DNA of 64,000 bases from Anaerolineales bacterium (GTDB lineage Bacteria > Chloroflexota > Anaerolineae > 4572-78 > J111), in the NCBI GenBank assembly GCA_015075185.1, contig JABTUW010000006.1, positions 434,001 to 498,000 on the forward strand. The letters run 5' to 3'. How positions within the stretch are numbered: the first letter of the stretch is position 1; each line of letters begins with the position of its first letter. Below, piece by piece: positions 1-7,966 of the stretch. Position numbers and translations under genes: made by a program. The notes under the pieces are model-generated. The model saw nothing but the letters and a program-made list of their open reading frames with translations, searched no databases and was not told the DNA's origin.

Positions 1-258
1 CTGGGCAATCAGGGCGATTTGGCCATCGCGGTGGCGCAGGAGGGGTGTGTATTGGTGGGCGAACCAGCGCTCGGCGATCAGCTCATAGACGGCTTCGCTG
101 TCGCGCATGAGCAGGTCACCTAAAAAGACGATGGTGCCTTGAGGGGCCTGGCGCGGCGTTTCGACGCTGTTGACCTGGAAAATCCCTTCAACATCAGCCC
201 GGAGTTTGCCGAGGAGGGTCCCGTCGAGAATAACGTTTTCTTGCGGGCCTAAGGTCAT
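1..258 (-). CDS. Site-2 protease-like (M50 family) protein, N-terminal part, cut by window edge
   Basis: Only the first 86 codons, from the ATG at 258, are visible; the gene runs off the left edge. The segment is soluble and has no membrane span. The stretch reading 'QYTPLLRHRDG' near residues 69-79, preceded by a predicted helix, resembles the small N-terminal domain found before the membrane metalloprotease core in some bacterial site-2 proteases. The HExxH site would lie outside the window, so the family call is inference. It follows the 78-residue gene upstream by 8 bp on the same strand, so the two are probably co-transcribed. Confidence 0.5.
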   Translation of the reverse strand, partial: MTLGPQENVILDGTLLGKLRADVEGIFQVNSVETPRQAPQGTIVFLGDLLMRDSEAVYELIAERWFAHQYTPLLRHRDGQIALIAQ

Positions 259-266
259 AGGGCTGC

Positions 267-503
267 CTATAAATTCTCGGCCCGATTTTTGCGCACCACG
301 GCAATGGCGCGGGCGATGGCGGTCAGGCGGTCGGAGGTAGCCTGGTCATTTTCGGCAGCATAGCGTTCAGTTTCGCTGTTGATGGTCTCAAAAAATTCTC
401 CGTCAAAATCGTTGGAACTTTCTCTGATAATGGCCATCATTTCATGGTCATCCAGAGAATCCAGAATTAAATCTATCCAGGCTAAAGTTTCGGCTCGATT
501 CAT
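267..503 (-). CDS. Small hypothetical acidic protein (78 aa)
   Basis: Predicted protein of 78 residues, not recognised. It is acidic and probably helical, with no signal peptide, membrane segment or cysteine motif. The ATG at 503 is preceded by a purine-rich GGAAAG. It lies 8 bp upstream of the site-2-protease-like gene and 24 bp downstream of the 118-residue hypothetical, all on the minus strand, which suggests a small operon. No function is proposed. It is supported as a real gene by its tight spacing and by the lack of a better overlapping frame. Confidence 0.6.
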   Translation of the reverse strand: MNRAETLAWIDLILDSLDDHEMMAIIRESSNDFDGEFFETINSETERYAAENDQATSDRLTAIARAIAVVRKNRAENL

Positions 504-527
504 TGATCACTTTCCATTAAAGATTTT

Positions 528-884
528 TTACTCGACCAGTTCCGGGTTGCTTTTTAGCAGTTCCATCCGGCGGATCTGATTCAGCGCCCGGCGTTGTTCC
601 ACGCCTTGGGCGGCGCCTACGGCGATAAGTTGGGCAATAGATCGGGGCAAAAAGTCAATCAGGAGAGGTACTTCCTTAAGGTAGATGTTGATGGCTTGCT
701 GTTCGTTGCCGGATTGGCGGCACAGTTTCAAGAAAGGTCGTTTGTCCGGCTCGGCGGCAGGATGCAGTTCGATGGCCAACTCGTCGTTAAGCTGTATTTT
801 GGCAATCTTTTCCTTGTTCTCATGCAACCCGGCCACCACCAGCCGGGCACGCCAAAACCAGAATTTCAAGATATTGGGTTTCAT
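528..884 (-). CDS. Hypothetical protein (118 aa)
   Basis: Predicted soluble protein, not recognised. I start it at the ATG at 884, which follows AAAGGGAAC; an upstream in-frame start would add 18 residues with no ribosome binding site. The N-terminus is basic and aromatic (KFWFWRARL). The middle alternates charged and hydrophobic residues, and the C-terminal half looks helical. There is no signal peptide or membrane span. It is the first gene of a probable three-gene minus-strand run that ends in the site-2-protease-like gene. No function is proposed. Confidence 0.55.
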   Translation of the reverse strand: MKPNILKFWFWRARLVVAGLHENKEKIAKIQLNDELAIELHPAAEPDKRPFLKLCRQSGNEQQAINIYLKEVPLLIDFLPRSIAQLIAVGAAQGVEQRRALNQIRRMELLKSNPELVE

Positions 885-1028
885 GCAAAAGTTCCCTTTG
901 TTGGTTTGATTGATAGAAGTGTTGTTTAATCCTCCCAACCGTTACCCTAATATCCAAGCGCGGCTACAGGCCATGAGGAAAATGAGGTACAACCCAGAGG
1001 TGTTGAGGAGAATGTTAAAAAAGAGGCC

Positions 1029-1065
1029 AAAAAACGAAGACCGCCGACTTTTGCTGGCGGTCTTC
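1029..1065 (-). terminator. Intrinsic terminator of tRNA-Asn
   Basis: On the minus strand GAAGACCGCC and GGCGGTCTTC pair perfectly over 10 bp (1036-1045 with 1056-1065) around a 10-nt loop and are followed by GTTTTTT. It lies about 20 bp downstream of the tRNA gene. Confidence 0.9.
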
Positions 1066-1082
1066 CCTCCCTGGCAGATAGG

Positions 1083-1155
1083 CTCCTCGGGGAAGACTCG
1101 AACTTCCAACCAACCGGTTAACAGCCGGCCGCTCTGCCGATTGAGCTACCGAGGA
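1083..1155 (-). tRNA. tRNA-Asn (anticodon GTT)
   Basis: A full cloverleaf can be drawn. The acceptor stem is TCCTCGG/CCGAGGA with discriminator G. The D arm starts GCTC, the anticodon stem is GCCGG/CCGGT with loop CTGTTAA (GTT at positions 34-36, reading Asn codons), and the T arm is GGAAG-TTCGAGT-CTTCC. The 3' CCA is not encoded; the genome reads CCT after the discriminator. It has its own promoter just downstream of the rpoD stop codon and a strong terminator, so it can be expressed independently of the dnaG-rpoD operon. Confidence 0.97.
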
Positions 1156-1200
1156 TTATCATTACGGCGTGCAAAATTAATCACAGCCTACGGTTTTTGA

Positions 1201-1228
1201 ATTATAGTCAACACGTCATCTTCGTCAA
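1201..1228 (-). promoter_or_regulatory. Promoter for tRNA-Asn
   Basis: Minus strand: -35 TTGACG (1228-1223), 16-bp spacer, -10 TATAAT (1206-1201). It sits between the rpoD stop codon and the tRNA, with an expected start of transcription about 40 bp before the tRNA 5' end. Confidence 0.8.
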
Positions 1229-1229
1229 A

Positions 1230-2609
1230 TCAGCCCAGATAATCTCGTAACTTACGGCTGCGAATGGGATGGCGTAGTTTACGCAGGGCTTTGGCCTCAA
1301 TCTGCCGAATCCGCTCACGGGTAACACCAAACTCACTGCCTACCTCTTCCAGGGTTCGCCCCTGCCCGTCGGCCAAGCCAAAACGCATCTCTAAAACTTT
1401 GCGCTCCCGCTCGCTCAACGAATCGAGAATCTCATGTAACTGCTCCTTGAGCAGTTGTTTGGAGGCCGCATCCACCGGCCCCAACACGCTTTCATCTTCG
1501 ATGAAATCGCCCAGGTAGCTATTTTCTTCCGAACCGATGGGAGTTTCCAGCGACATTGGCTCCTGGGCAATGCGGATAATCCGGCGCACTTTGCTGGCCG
1601 CTCGCCGCCAGCGCCGCTCCAAAGCCGGGTCTATCGGTTGATTCCTTTCCAGGGCTTCTCTGACTGCCTGAGTATCTTCGGGCGAAAGCTGGTCCATTTC
1701 CAGAGCGATTTCTTTGGAGGTCGGTTCCCGGCCATTCTCCTGGAGCAGGCGGCGCTGGATGCGGACCAGGCGGTTGATTGTCTCGACCATATGCACCGGG
1801 ATACGGATGGTCCGGGCCTGATCGGCAATGGCCCGGCTGATGGCCTGGCGAATCCACCAGGTGGCGTAGGTTGAGAATTTGTAGCCCCGGCGGTGGTCGA
1901 ACTTCTCGACGGCCCGCAGCAGTCCAATGTTACCTTCCTGGATCAAATCCAGGAAGTTCATGCCGCGCCCGATATAACGCTTGGCAACACTGACGACCAG
2001 GCGCAGGTTGGCTTCGGCCAGACAGCGCTTGGCCAGCTTGCCGTCCAATTCCGCCTTTAAAATCGAAGTTTCGTCTGTCTGGCCATTCTGCCCATTCTTT
2101 TCCAGAGATTTACGGGCATTCATCCCCTTTTGAATGCGTTTGGCCAGGGCTATTTCGTCGGCGGCGGTCAGCAGATTCACCTGGCCAATTTCCCGCAGGT
2201 ACATGCGCACGGGGTCGTTGGTCAGTTCGCTGGAAGCCAGCTCCATAATCTGGTTGTTCAGAAAGTCGTCGTCGCCTAATTCTTCTTCAACCTCTTGCAG
2301 AGCGGCATCGTCAGGTTCTTCAACATCGGCCAGCGACTCGGTATCGGCCTCGTCTTCGTCCTCGTCCAAGACCTCGATCCCATTTTCTATCAATTGCGCA
2401 ATTAAGGCATCAGCCGCTTCGGTGTCCAGCCCGCCATCGGGCAATACCTCCAGAATGTCGTTCTGGGTGATGACTTTCTGTTTTTTTCCTTTTTGCAGCA
2501 AAATCTCCAGCGGCGAAGCTTCCTCATCGTAAACGTCTTCAGCTTCAGACGCTTTCGATCTAACTGCTTTAGTTTGAGTTCGCCGAGTGGCAACTTGCTT
2601 TTTTGCCAT
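1230..2609 (-). CDS. rpoD: Primary RNA polymerase sigma factor (RpoD/SigA)
   Basis: The 459-residue protein has the full sigma-70 group 1 layout. An acidic N-terminal region (about 1-120, rich in Glu/Asp) is followed by region 1.2 ('DPVRMYLREIGQVNLL', from about 131), then region 2 with 'NLRLVVSVAKRYIGRGM' and 'YATWWIRQAISRAIADQAR' for core binding, -10 recognition and melting. Region 4.2 at the C-terminus has 'TLEEVGSEFGVTRERIRQIE', the helix-turn-helix that reads the -35 box. It lies downstream of dnaG on the same strand, as in the classical macromolecular synthesis operon, but no rpsU is present. The many consensus promoters in this window fit this factor. Confidence 0.97.
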   Translation of the reverse strand: MAKKQVATRRTQTKAVRSKASEAEDVYDEEASPLEILLQKGKKQKVITQNDILEVLPDGGLDTEAADALIAQLIENGIEVLDEDEDEADTESLADVEEPDDAALQEVEEELGDDDFLNNQIMELASSELTNDPVRMYLREIGQVNLLTAADEIALAKRIQKGMNARKSLEKNGQNGQTDETSILKAELDGKLAKRCLAEANLRLVVSVAKRYIGRGMNFLDLIQEGNIGLLRAVEKFDHRRGYKFSTYATWWIRQAISRAIADQARTIRIPVHMVETINRLVRIQRRLLQENGREPTSKEIALEMDQLSPEDTQAVREALERNQPIDPALERRWRRAASKVRRIIRIAQEPMSLETPIGSEENSYLGDFIEDESVLGPVDAASKQLLKEQLHEILDSLSERERKVLEMRFGLADGQGRTLEEVGSEFGVTRERIRQIEAKALRKLRHPIRSRKLRDYLG

Positions 2610-2704
2610 GCTGTAATCTCCACCTCATCCGCCTGACGGCTTCTGTAACATTTTACACAGCAAATGCCGTGAATGGAAATTTGTCTCTTCAGTTGGTACA
2701 TCTA

Positions 2705-2729
2705 TAGGACAAGTTGTCAACTTGTCCTA
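2705..2729. repeat. Perfect palindrome next to dnaG stop codon
   Basis: TAGGACAAGTTG and its reverse complement flank a single T (2705-2716 and 2718-2729). The element abuts the dnaG stop codon and lies 96 bp upstream of rpoD. It may fold in the dnaG-rpoD transcript, as a processing site or weak attenuator; it has no T-run. It is one of the short palindromic repeats scattered through this window. Confidence 0.8.
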
Positions 2730-4697
2730 CTAAACGGGGCCTGTCCCAAACCGGTTGGCTTCGGCCCGGCGCTGGCCCATCAATGAGAGTGCATCGCGGG
2801 TCTGCTCCAGCTTTTTGCGCTGCTGGCTGTAGCTTTCGGCCATTTCCGTGTAGTGGCGCGCGCCCTGCGTATCTTGATGATCCATCGCCTCACGTTGAAG
2901 AAAGGTCAGCTCTTTGATTTGTTCGATGACATTTTGCAGGCGCAGCCGCAGCACCGCCACGCTCAAATCTTGATTGATATTTTCCGTGGGCGGCGGGGGC
3001 CGGCGCAGCCACTGGGTAGCCAGCACGGCCAGCCGCCGTTCCAGGACCTCGCCGACCATGCTCACCAGCGTTTCGATTTTAGGCGTTTCCGAAACCGTCC
3101 ACAACTGCAATGACTTGAAAATTTCTTTGTTCTCGCCACGCCTGAAATCATTAGCAGTTAAACCGGGCACCCCTTCTTTTTCCAGGATGTCGTTGGCCAT
3201 GGCCAGTGACAGCGGGTGATTCAATATAAGTCCCAGGCAATATTCCTCCAGACCCATCCCGGAAGCGTTGGTCGCTCCCGGCACCGGCTCCGGCGACAAG
3301 TCTGGCGGTAGTGCCGGTTCCGGCGGCTGGGGGCGGCTGGCCGGGCGCAGTTTGGTCGTTTTGCTTTTTAACTCGGCCAGCAGCAGGCGCTCGTCCAGAT
3401 TAGTTTTGCGGGCCAGACGCTGCACCCGGGCCACTTTTTCAATGTCGTCCTTGATCTCCCGATAGATCGGGACGAGCTCACGCACCGCCAGGGCTTTACC
3501 CTGGGGCGTGGTTAAATCGGCCGTGCCCAGGATAAGCGTTTCGTAAAAATCCAGGGCGGGCACAGCATGATTAATAAATTCTTGCCAGACCTCCAGACCT
3601 TCACGTAACACGTCGTCAGGGTCTTTGCCCGCCGGTAAAGCGGCAATAAAAATTTCTTGCTCGATATGCGCCTCATAGGCGATGCCCCGCGAGGTGGAGG
3701 TGGCCCGATGCTTTTTGGGTAAAAGCTCACGGGCTAAACTGACACCTCGCAGGGTAGCCGTATTGCCGGCGGTATCTGAGTCTAAAGCCAGCACGATCTG
3801 GCTGGCCAGAGGCGCAATCAGCTTCAATTGGGCTTCGGTCAGGGCGGTGCCCATCTGGGCGACCACGTTCCTGGCTCCGCGCTGATGCGCCTGAATGGCG
3901 TCCATATAGCCTTCGACAATGACCACCTGGCCGCTGTCGCGAACATGCTTGCGAGCCAGGTCGAGGCCGTACAGAGTTGCACTTTTATCAAAGAGTGCGG
4001 TCTGGGGCGAGTTGAGATACTTGGGCACCTGGTCGGTAGATAAGGCCCGCGCTCCAAAACCAATCACTCGTCCCTGGGCATCGCGGATGGGGATCATGAG
4101 CCGGTGCCGGAAGCGGTCATAGCCAGGCTGGCCGTTGTCGCGTTCGACAATCAAGCCGGCGGCCAGGAGTTCCTCCGCACTGTAGCCTCGTTCGATGAAA
4201 TAATCTTTGAGCGCCTCCCACTCGTCCAGAGCGTAGCCCAATTGAAACGTGGTGATTGTTTCGGCCGTCAGCTCACGCTGAGTCAGGTATTGGCGTGTTT
4301 TGGTTGCAGCCGGAGAAGTAGTCAAGAGTTGGTGAAAGTAGGTCGCTGCTGCGGCGGTCAGTTCTTGTAATTTGTCCCGCTCCTCGGTTTGCCCAGCCGA
4401 ACGAGGAGCATACTCGGGCAATTTTACCCCGGCCCGCTGCGCCAGGAGTTCTACGGCGCCTTTAAAGTCAAGCCCTTCACGCTTCATCACGAAGCTAAAA
4501 ACATCTCCCCCGTCGGCGCACGCGCCAAAGCAGCGCCAGGTCTGGGTATCGGGAAAAACCACAAAGGAAGGTGTTTTTGTATTGGTGTGGAAGGGACAAA
4601 AACCGGTGTAGCTGCGGCCTGATTTTTTCAGATTGACCGTATCGGCGACGACATCAACGATGTCAAGCCGGGCTTTAATCTCATCAACAGCACTCAC
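2730..4697 (-). CDS. dnaG: DNA primase
   Basis: DnaG makes the RNA primers for lagging-strand replication. The 655-residue protein has an N-terminal zinc-binding domain ('GFCPFH' with C34 and H37, then 'WRCFGACADGGD' with C56 and C60). The second Cys pair is spaced CxxxC rather than the commoner CxxC. The catalytic core follows, with 'RFRHRLMIPIRDAQGRVIGF' and a Toprim domain carrying 'VVIVEGYMDAI' and 'LALDSDTAG', the acidic metal-binding residues. The C-terminal helical part should contact the helicase. It is expressed from a consensus promoter about 50 bp upstream and is followed by rpoD. Confidence 0.96.
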   Translation of the reverse strand: MSAVDEIKARLDIVDVVADTVNLKKSGRSYTGFCPFHTNTKTPSFVVFPDTQTWRCFGACADGGDVFSFVMKREGLDFKGAVELLAQRAGVKLPEYAPRSAGQTEERDKLQELTAAAATYFHQLLTTSPAATKTRQYLTQRELTAETITTFQLGYALDEWEALKDYFIERGYSAEELLAAGLIVERDNGQPGYDRFRHRLMIPIRDAQGRVIGFGARALSTDQVPKYLNSPQTALFDKSATLYGLDLARKHVRDSGQVVIVEGYMDAIQAHQRGARNVVAQMGTALTEAQLKLIAPLASQIVLALDSDTAGNTATLRGVSLARELLPKKHRATSTSRGIAYEAHIEQEIFIAALPAGKDPDDVLREGLEVWQEFINHAVPALDFYETLILGTADLTTPQGKALAVRELVPIYREIKDDIEKVARVQRLARKTNLDERLLLAELKSKTTKLRPASRPQPPEPALPPDLSPEPVPGATNASGMGLEEYCLGLILNHPLSLAMANDILEKEGVPGLTANDFRRGENKEIFKSLQLWTVSETPKIETLVSMVGEVLERRLAVLATQWLRRPPPPTENINQDLSVAVLRLRLQNVIEQIKELTFLQREAMDHQDTQGARHYTEMAESYSQQRKKLEQTRDALSLMGQRRAEANRFGTGPV

Positions 4698-4745
4698 CGT
4701 GCTAAAACCCTCCCTCCAGTGAGGACTTTAACCCCTGACTAAATA

Positions 4746-4774
4746 ATTATACACATGAAAAGGGGGTTTGCCAA
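4746..4774 (-). promoter_or_regulatory. Promoter for dnaG-rpoD
   Basis: Minus strand: -35 TTGGCA (4774-4769), 17-bp spacer, perfect -10 TATAAT (4751-4746). It is about 48 bp upstream of the dnaG start codon and divergent from the rpsB promoter. Confidence 0.85.
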
Positions 4775-4786
4775 ACTATTTTTAAA

Positions 4787-4846
4787 CGGGAACTGAGGGA
4801 ACACGTAGGAACTCAGGAAACTGGGTCATTTTAGACCCCTCAGTTT
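4787..4846. repeat. Hairpin repeat between divergent dnaG and rpsB promoters
   Basis: The segment starts GGGAACTGAGGGAAC. It ends in a hairpin with AAACT/AGTTT and GGGTC/GACCC pairing (4818-4827 with 4834-4846, bulge CTC). Its core GGAACTGAGGGAAC recurs near 53159, so it is a dispersed element rather than a local regulatory site. Confidence 0.6.
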
Positions 4847-4877
4847 CTTTAGTCCCCTTAAACCTGCGCCTTTTTGC

Positions 4878-4906
4878 TTGCTGATTCTGGGGCGGCATGA
4901 TATACT
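4878..4906 (+). promoter_or_regulatory. Promoter for rpsB-tsf
   Basis: -35 TTGCTG (4878-4883), 17-bp spacer, -10 TATACT (4901-4906) with an extended TGA just before it. It predicts a leader of about 120 nt before rpsB. Confidence 0.8.
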
Positions 4907-4936
4907 ATCCGCTTGTAATTTTTAACCCAATTCACA

Positions 4937-4998
4937 CGCTCTCGGACAAATGGGCCGTGCCCAGGGCTGACCGGGTTCCCAAATGGTTGAAGAGAGCG
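4937..4998 (+). promoter_or_regulatory. Structured leader of rpsB mRNA
   Basis: In the leader, CGCTCTC (4937-4943) can pair with GAGAGCG (4992-4998), enclosing an inner hairpin GGGC-CGT-GCCC (4952-4962). The outer stem ends about 20 nt before the ribosome binding site GGAGG. S2 represses its own mRNA in several bacteria, so an autoregulatory site is a reasonable inference; the fold here is only read by eye. Confidence 0.45.
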
Positions 4999-5032
4999 GA
5001 CGAACGTAAGCCAAAACGGAGGAAAATCAAAT

Positions 5033-6076
5033 ATGGCTAATGGTAGTAGTAACACTGCGTCTGTTGTACCCATGAAATCCCTGCTTGAAGCAGGGGTCCA
5101 CTTTGGCCACCGCACCCGGCGCTGGAACCCCAAGATGAAGCCCTACATCTTTACCGAGCGCAACGGGATTCATATCATTGATCTTCAGCAAACCATCACC
5201 CGGCTCAATCAAGCTTATGCGGCTGTCAGAGATACCGTCGCTGCGGGTGGCGCTGTCCTCTTTGTAGGCACCAAGAGGCAGTCGCAGGAGACGATTGTTC
5301 AGGAAGCTTCGCGGGCTGGCATGCCCTTCGTTGAACAGCGCTGGTTGGGCGGCACGCTGACCAACTGGCGAACCATCCGCCAGCGGATTGATTACCTGCT
5401 GGATATTGAAAAACAGCAAGCTCGCGGCGAATTTGCCCGCCTGCCGAAAAAAGAAGCACTGCTGCGGGAGCAGGAAATTGCTCGGCTGAATCATCGCCTG
5501 GGCGGTTTAAAGGATATGCGCCGCCTGCCAAACCTGCTCTTTGTAACCGATGTGCGCCGTGACGCCCTGGCGATCAAAGAGGCGAATACGCTGGGCATTC
5601 CGGTCATTGCGATGGTGGACACCAACTGCGATCCTGAGCCGATTGATTATGTCATTCCCAGCAATGATGATGCCATCCGGGCCATCAAATTGATGGTCAA
5701 TACTATTGCCAATGCCGCTTTTGAAGGCCGAGCGATGTTGAGCACCATCCAGGCTGAGGAAGAGGAAGCCGCCGGAGTCGAGGGCGAAGAGGCTTTGGAA
5801 CGCTACCTTGGCCCCAGCACGCTGGCCAAGATTAGGGCCGAAGCGACGCTTGACGATGAGTCAGAAGAAGAATACGAGGATGAAGGGGATTACGAGAACG
5901 AAGAAGCGGCTGAGGTAGAGGTAGAGGAAGAATCTGCCGAGATTGAAGCAGCACCGCCCGCTCCGTTGATCCCTTCGCCCATCGCGGCTGCTTTGGCGGC
6001 GACAGCGTCCGAAGAAGCTGAAGAGAACGTTACCGAAGAGGACGTTGTCGAAGAAAACGTTGCCGACGCAGAATAA
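5033..6076 (+). CDS. rpsB: Ribosomal protein S2 with acidic C-terminal extension
   Basis: S2 of the small ribosomal subunit. Family signatures are 'LLEAGVHFGHRTRRWNPKM' near residues 14-33, 'VLFVGTKRQSQE', 'WLGGTLTNW' and 'GIPVIAMVDTNCDP'. The ATG at 5033 follows CGGAGG. At 347 residues it is roughly 90-100 longer than a typical S2. The extra C-terminal part is strongly acidic (runs such as 'ESEEEYEDEGDYENEE') and then Ala/Pro/Val-rich, and probably disordered. It is the first gene of rpsB-tsf with its own promoter and structured leader. Confidence 0.96.
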   Translation: MANGSSNTASVVPMKSLLEAGVHFGHRTRRWNPKMKPYIFTERNGIHIIDLQQTITRLNQAYAAVRDTVAAGGAVLFVGTKRQSQETIVQEASRAGMPFVEQRWLGGTLTNWRTIRQRIDYLLDIEKQQARGEFARLPKKEALLREQEIARLNHRLGGLKDMRRLPNLLFVTDVRRDALAIKEANTLGIPVIAMVDTNCDPEPIDYVIPSNDDAIRAIKLMVNTIANAAFEGRAMLSTIQAEEEEAAGVEGEEALERYLGPSTLAKIRAEATLDDESEEEYEDEGDYENEEAAEVEVEEESAEIEAAPPAPLIPSPIAAALAATASEEAEENVTEEDVVEENVADAE

Positions 6077-6177
6077 TGCCCCTCTGTTGCTTGCCTTTTC
6101 CGGTTCTCAAACCCATTTGGGGAACCGAAAGAGTGACGGAGCTACCCACTTGACAGGTATAGATTTTTGGAGGAATT

Positions 6178-7053
6178 GTGGCAATTACGACTGAAGATAT
6201 CAAACTGCTGCGGGAGTCGACCGGAGCAGGCGTATTAGATTGCAAGAAAGCGTTGCAAGAAACGGGCGGTGACGTTGATCAAGCCATTGAATTTTTGCGC
6301 AAAAAAGGCCTGGCCGCCGCCTCAAAAAAGGCCAGCCGCGAGGCCAACGAGGGCCTGGTCAGCGCCTACATCAGCCCGGACGGCAAAACGGGAGTTTTGG
6401 TTGAAGTCAACTGTGAAACCGACTTTGTGGCCCGGACGGAAGATTTTCAAAAATTTGTGGCTGGCGTGGTCCAACAAGTGGCCAGCCGGCCTGAGCTGGC
6501 TAATGTGGAGGCCCTCTTGGCTGCCCCCTTCATTGGCGACAGCAGCAAGACCGTGGCCGAGAAGCTGACCGAAACCATCGCCAAGCTCGGTGAAAATATG
6601 GTCATCCGGCGCGTCGCCCGCTTTGACCGGGCCGGTGATGGCCTGCTTGACAGCTATATTCACACCGGCGGCCGGGTTGGCGTTTTGGTAGAGGTTGCTG
6701 GTGGCAGCGCCGCTGATAGCAAGTTGGCCGGGTTGGTTCATGACCTGGCTTTGCAGATTGCGGCGGCTTCGCCTCGCTACGTAAGCCAGGCAGATGTCCC
6801 GGCTGAGGCGATTGAAGCCGAGAAAGATATTTACCGCGCCCAACTGGTCGAAGACAAAAAGCCGGATAATATCAAGGAACGGATTATTGAAGGCAAGTTG
6901 AAAAAGTGGTATGAAGAAATCGTGCTGATGGAACAGCCTTTTGTCAAAGATGCCGATTTGACGATTACGAAGTTACTGGAAAAGCACAGCAAAGAGTTGG
7001 GGAACGAAGTAAAAGTCCGGCGCTTTGCCAGGTTTGAACTCGGCGCAAGCTAA
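6178..7053 (+). CDS. tsf: Elongation factor Ts
   Basis: EF-Ts recycles EF-Tu from its GDP form during translation. The N-terminal UBA-like domain has 'LRESTGAGVLDCKKAL' (residues 10-25). The core has the hallmark 'TDFVARTEDFQKFV' and the dimerisation domain has 'IHTGGRVGVLVEV'. The 291 residues match the family. The start is a GTG at 6178, four bases after GGAGG. It follows rpsB by about 100 bp in the usual order and is closed by a strong terminator at 7062-7095. Confidence 0.96.
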   Translation: MAITTEDIKLLRESTGAGVLDCKKALQETGGDVDQAIEFLRKKGLAAASKKASREANEGLVSAYISPDGKTGVLVEVNCETDFVARTEDFQKFVAGVVQQVASRPELANVEALLAAPFIGDSSKTVAEKLTETIAKLGENMVIRRVARFDRAGDGLLDSYIHTGGRVGVLVEVAGGSAADSKLAGLVHDLALQIAAASPRYVSQADVPAEAIEAEKDIYRAQLVEDKKPDNIKERIIEGKLKKWYEEIVLMEQPFVKDADLTITKLLEKHSKELGNEVKVRRFARFELGAS

Positions 7054-7061
7054 TCGTATAG

Positions 7062-7098
7062 AAAGGCCGGAACAAGTAAAACGTTCCGGCCTTTTCTG
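7062..7098 (+). terminator. Intrinsic terminator of rpsB-tsf
   Basis: AAAGGCCGGAAC (7062-7073) pairs perfectly with GTTCCGGCCTTT (7083-7094) around a 9-nt loop, and the stem runs into TTTTCT. Confidence 0.92.
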
Positions 7099-7110
7099 TA
7101 AGGGATGAAG

Positions 7111-7136
7111 AGGGGTGGGTCTATAGACCCACCCCT
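7111..7136. repeat. Perfect 26-bp palindrome upstream of pyrH
   Basis: AGGGGTGGGTCTA is followed directly by its reverse complement TAGACCCACCCCT. It lies 15 bp after the tsf terminator and 35 bp before the pyrH start. It has no T-run. It could be a protein-binding site or another of the dispersed palindromes in this window. Confidence 0.8.
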
Positions 7137-7171
7137 CCTACAAAAATCTAATTTTAGATTTGGAGAAATGC

Positions 7172-7888
7172 ATGGCTACGCCAAAATATCGGCGCATTCT
7201 ATTGAAACTGGGCGGCGAGTCTTTAGCCGGAGAAGGCAACTTTGGAATTGATCCCTATGCCGCCGATTCGGTGGCGGCTGTGATTAAAGCTATCCATGAT
7301 TTGGGCGTCGAAATTGCGATTGTTTTGGGGGCGGGGAACCTGTGGCGAGGGAAAGACGGCCTGGACCACGGCATGGATAGAGCGACCGCCGATCACATGG
7401 GCATGTTAGCGACGGTCATGAATGCTCTGGCTCTGGCCGACGCGCTGGGTCGGGTTGGCATTGAAACGCGAGTGCAAACAGCTATTGAGATGAAGGCTGT
7501 GGCCGAACCCTATATCCGCCTGCGGGCTATCCGCCACCTGGAAAAAGGCCGGGTGGTCATCCTGGGGGCCGGCACCGGCAATCCTTACTTCACCACCGAT
7601 ACCGCAGCGGCGCTGCGGGCGATGGAAATTGATGCAGAACTGCTGGTCAAAGCGACGAAGGTAGATGGCGTGTATGAGTCAGACCCGAAAACCGACCCGA
7701 CCGCCAAAAAGTTCGACACAATTAGCTACATTGAAGCGCTCAATCTGGGGCTGAAGGTGATGGATGGAACGGCTTTAACCCTCTGTATGGACAATCAAAT
7801 GCCGATCATTGTGTTGAACCTGTGGGAAACTAACAGCCTGAAGAATGCAATCTTGGGCGATACTATCGGTACATTGATCACCTATTAA
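7172..7888 (+). CDS. pyrH: UMP kinase
   Basis: Phosphorylates UMP to UDP with ATP in pyrimidine nucleotide synthesis; a cytoplasmic hexamer of the amino-acid-kinase fold. Visible motifs are 'ILLKLGGESLAG' near the N-terminus, 'VLGAGNLWRGKDG', 'GRVVILGAGTGNPYFTTD' and 'LLVKATKVDGVYE' in the UMP and ATP sites. I start at the ATG at 7172, preceded by GGAG, rather than at a TTG four codons earlier. The resulting 238 residues are typical. It sits between tsf and frr, the commonest bacterial order. Confidence 0.95.
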   Translation: MATPKYRRILLKLGGESLAGEGNFGIDPYAADSVAAVIKAIHDLGVEIAIVLGAGNLWRGKDGLDHGMDRATADHMGMLATVMNALALADALGRVGIETRVQTAIEMKAVAEPYIRLRAIRHLEKGRVVILGAGTGNPYFTTDTAAALRAMEIDAELLVKATKVDGVYESDPKTDPTAKKFDTISYIEALNLGLKVMDGTALTLCMDNQMPIIVLNLWETNSLKNAILGDTIGTLITY

Positions 7889-7899
7889 AAAGCAGCCGG

Positions 7900-7930
7900 G
7901 CAGCAGGGAGCATGAGCCTGCTGCTTTGTT
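7900..7930 (+). terminator. Possible weak hairpin after pyrH
   Basis: GCAGCAGG (7900-7907) pairs with CCTGCTGC (7917-7924), followed by TTTGTT. The T-run is short, so it may only reduce read-through into frr. Confidence 0.4.
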
Positions 7931-7966
7931 GCTTGCTGCCTTGCCGTTAAGCACTGGAGGTAAATT

